From: Alistipes sp.
Lineage (GTDB): Bacteria > Bacteroidota > Bacteroidia > Bacteroidales > Rikenellaceae
Reading direction: 5' to 3'
Assembly: GCA_017384185.1 (NCBI GenBank)
Contig: JAFNUH010000081.1
Span: 1 to 7,027, forward strand
DNA length: 7,027 nucleotides
The notes beneath the pieces were generated by a model. The model was not told the origin of the DNA and did not search any database. It worked only from the letters and a program-made list of their open reading frames with translations. The position numbers were made by a program, and so were the translations under genes. Shown here one piece after another: positions 5,202 through 7,027 of this stretch (position 1 is the first letter of the stretch; each line of letters starts with the position of its first letter).

Positions 5202-7027
5202 ATGAAGCGATTTTTTCTTTTGATGGTGGCTATCTGTGCCTTTGTGCTCACAGCCACGGCTGCCGTTGATGGCATCTCGACCATCACGCCCACGCAGCTT
5301 ACGTGCGAGTACGATACCGACCCCGTCATTGACATTCAGAATCCCCGCTTTACGTGGGTAAACCAGAATACGGCTCAGAAGCAGGGCGCTGCGCAGACAG
5401 CCTACCGCATACGTGTTGCCACCTCGCCCGACGACTTTTCTTTGACGGTGTGGGATACGGGTAAGGTACACTCTTCGGGGTCGGCGTTTATCACCTATAA
5501 GGGTCAGCCCCTAAAATCTCGCACATCGTATTGGTGGCAGGTTATGGTGTGGGACGAGCAGGGTCGTGCTTCGGAGTGGAGTGCGCCGGCACGTTGGCAT
5601 ATGGGCTTATTGTCGAAGGATGAGTGGCAGGGTAGATGGATTGGTGCTCCGTGGCAGGGCGAGGAGTCGTACGATATGATGAAATCGAAGGATGTTGTGC
5701 CTGCGCCGCTGCTTCGCAAGGAGTTTTCTGTGAGCAAGAAGGTCAAGGAGGCACGCTTCTATGGTACGGGCTTGGGATATTTTGAGTTGTATATCAACGG
5801 CGAGCGTGTCGGCGAGGATTACCTATCGCCCAACCAGACCAACTACACAACACGCCCCGAACTCAACACCCGTGATATTGTCGTTGAGGACCCCTTCGAG
5901 GAGTATCTGGTTATGTACCTCACGCACGAAGTTGAAAATCTGCTGGTTGAGGGCGAGAATGCGGTTGGCGTTATCCTCGGTAACGGCTTCTACGATATGG
6001 TGCGCCACTGGCCCGCAATGGGTTATGGCACGCCCCGCTTTATGGGTCAGATAGAGATTCTGTACGAGGATGGTTCTCGTGAGATTATCGCATCTGATAC
6101 CTCTTGGAAGGCGGAGCGTTCGGCAATCACCAGCGACCAGATATTCTTTGGCGAGCACTACGATGCACGCCTTGAGCATAAGGGTTGGGCTACGGCTGCC
6201 TACGATGACTCGGCTTGGCAGGCGGCAGTGGAGAAAAAGGCTCCCATCGGAACGCTCGTACCGCAGAATGGACCTGCCGACCGCATCACAAAGCGTTATG
6301 CCCCCGTGGAGTTTGAGAAGAAGGAGGATTATATCCGCATCAAATTCCCCGAGGAGATTTCGGGATGGTTGGCGCTGAAGAATATCAAGGCTGAGAAGGG
6401 TCAGAAGATTGATATAAAGTATGTTAGCGAGTCGCCAGGCAATGGCACAAACAGCTACATAGCTTCGGGCTCGGGCGATGAGTCATACCACGCACGCTTC
6501 ACGTGGTTTGTATTCTCGGAGGTTGAGGTGCGAGGCATCGACAACCTCACTGCCGAGCAGGTCGAGGCGCACGCCGTAAACTCGGATGTCGATTATGCGG
6601 GCGAGTTTAAGACCTCGAACGACTTGATTAACACTATTAATAAGATTTGGCGCCGTAGCCAGCTCGATAATATGCACGGCGCTATCGCCAGCGACTGCCC
6701 CCACCGTGAGCGCTCACCCTATACGGGCGATGGTCAGGTGGCGTGTGTTACGGTTATGCACAACTTCGATGCGCAGACCTTCTACAACAAGTGGTTGCGA
6801 GATATTCGTGGCTCGCAGACCTCGGGCGGATATGTACCCAATGGTGCACCGTGGCAACCCGGCTGTGGCGGTGGCGTAGGCTGGGGTGCCGCTATGGAGA
6901 TTATGCCGTGGGAGTTCTATGTGCATTATGGCGACAGACGAGTCCTGGAGCAGAACTTCGATGCTATGCGCCGCCACGTGCGCTGGATGACTACGTGGGT
7001 CGATAGCGACACGGGTCTGATGCTCTC
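5202..7027 (+). CDS. Secreted GH78 alpha-L-rhamnosidase (3' end cut off by window edge)
   Basis: Hydrolyses terminal alpha-L-rhamnose from plant or microbial glycans and glycosides by an inverting mechanism. The frame is open for 608 codons to the right edge. Residues 1-20 form a signal peptide (MKR, a hydrophobic core, then ATA before AVDG), so the protein is exported, probably to the periplasm. Then come an N-terminal fibronectin/Ig-like domain (about 21-135, with RFTW and YWWQV), a rhamnosidase N-terminal beta domain (about 145-345, with YINGERVG at 197-204 and VILGNGFY), a concanavalin-like domain (about 365-465), and the start of the (alpha/alpha)6 catalytic barrel. The catalytic motif is SDCPHRERSPYTGD: Asp498, Glu503 and Asp510 match RhaB Asp567, Glu572 and Asp579, while Tyr507 replaces RhaB Trp576. 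The second catalytic Glu region lies beyond the window. The gene starts 50 bp after the nucleosidase stop; no good promoter was found in the gap, so it may be read through from upstream. Confidence 0.93.
   Translation, partial: MKRFFLLMVAICAFVLTATAAVDGISTITPTQLTCEYDTDPVIDIQNPRFTWVNQNTAQKQGAAQTAYRIRVATSPDDFSLTVWDTGKVHSSGSAFITYKGQPLKSRTSYWWQVMVWDEQGRASEWSAPARWHMGLLSKDEWQGRWIGAPWQGEESYDMMKSKDVVPAPLLRKEFSVSKKVKEARFYGTGLGYFELYINGERVGEDYLSPNQTNYTTRPELNTRDIVVEDPFEEYLVMYLTHEVENLLVEGENAVGVILGNGFYDMVRHWPAMGYGTPRFMGQIEILYEDGSREIIASDTSWKAERSAITSDQIFFGEHYDARLEHKGWATAAYDDSAWQAAVEKKAPIGTLVPQNGPADRITKRYAPVEFEKKEDYIRIKFPEEISGWLALKNIKAEKGQKIDIKYVSESPGNGTNSYIASGSGDESYHARFTWFVFSEVEVRGIDNLTAEQVEAHAVNSDVDYAGEFKTSNDLINTINKIWRRSQLDNMHGAIASDCPHRERSPYTGDGQVACVTVMHNFDAQTFYNKWLRDIRGSQTSGGYVPNGAPWQPGCGGGVGWGAAMEIMPWEFYVHYGDRRVLEQNFDAMRRHVRWMTTWVDSDTGLML

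Noticed and set aside
5202..5261. Lipoprotein signal in the rhamnosidase (Cys12)
   Set aside because: The residues before Cys12 are Val-Ala-Ile, and Ile at -1 does not fit a lipobox. A signal peptidase I site after residue 20 fits better.
5823..6179. A 118-codon minus-strand frame opposite the rhamnosidase
   Set aside because: Codon-register shadow of a well-supported GH78 gene.

Overview
The window looks like Bacteroidota (Bacteroidales) DNA. Two matches to the phylum's promoter consensus (TTTG about 20 nt upstream of TAnnTTTG) sit in the one true promoter region. Start codons mostly lack Shine-Dalgarno sequences and follow A-rich leaders. The proteins (ROK glucokinase, DDxxD prenyl synthase, U32 protein, aminopeptidase P with a long C-terminal loop, secreted GH78 rhamnosidase) read like gut Bacteroidales homologues. 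An Alistipes-like or related lineage is a guess from style, not something the sequence proves.

Layout. Positions 1-666 (minus strand) hold the N-terminal 222 codons of a ROK-family sugar kinase that runs off the left edge. Positions 667-806 are a compact divergent control region: a strong minus-strand promoter, a weaker plus-strand promoter whose elements interleave with it, and a 7-5-7 inverted repeat over the kinase -7 box. From 807 rightward all genes are on the plus strand: polyprenyl diphosphate synthase (807-1781); a 136-bp intergenic block made of short duplications and a hairpin; a U32-family protein with intact signature (1918-3189); aminopeptidase P (3207-4601); a futalosine-hydrolase-like nucleosidase one base later (4603-5151); and a secreted GH78 alpha-L-rhamnosidase that runs off the right edge (5202-7027).

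How they fit together. U32, aminopeptidase P and nucleosidase genes are spaced by 17 bp and 1 bp and are probably one transcript, perhaps with the prenyl synthase. Three of the four (prenyl synthase, U32, MqnB-like nucleosidase) have relatives in isoprenoid-quinone biosynthesis, which is a testable but unproven theme. The rhamnosidase, exported by a signal peptide, and the sugar kinase belong to glycan use and flank the housekeeping genes.

No mobile element, CRISPR array, tRNA or rRNA was seen. The window is mostly ordinary chromosomal DNA. The least explained parts are the intergenic repeat block at 1766-1890, the divergent promoter with its dyad, and a perfect 15-bp tandem repeat inside the aminopeptidase gene.
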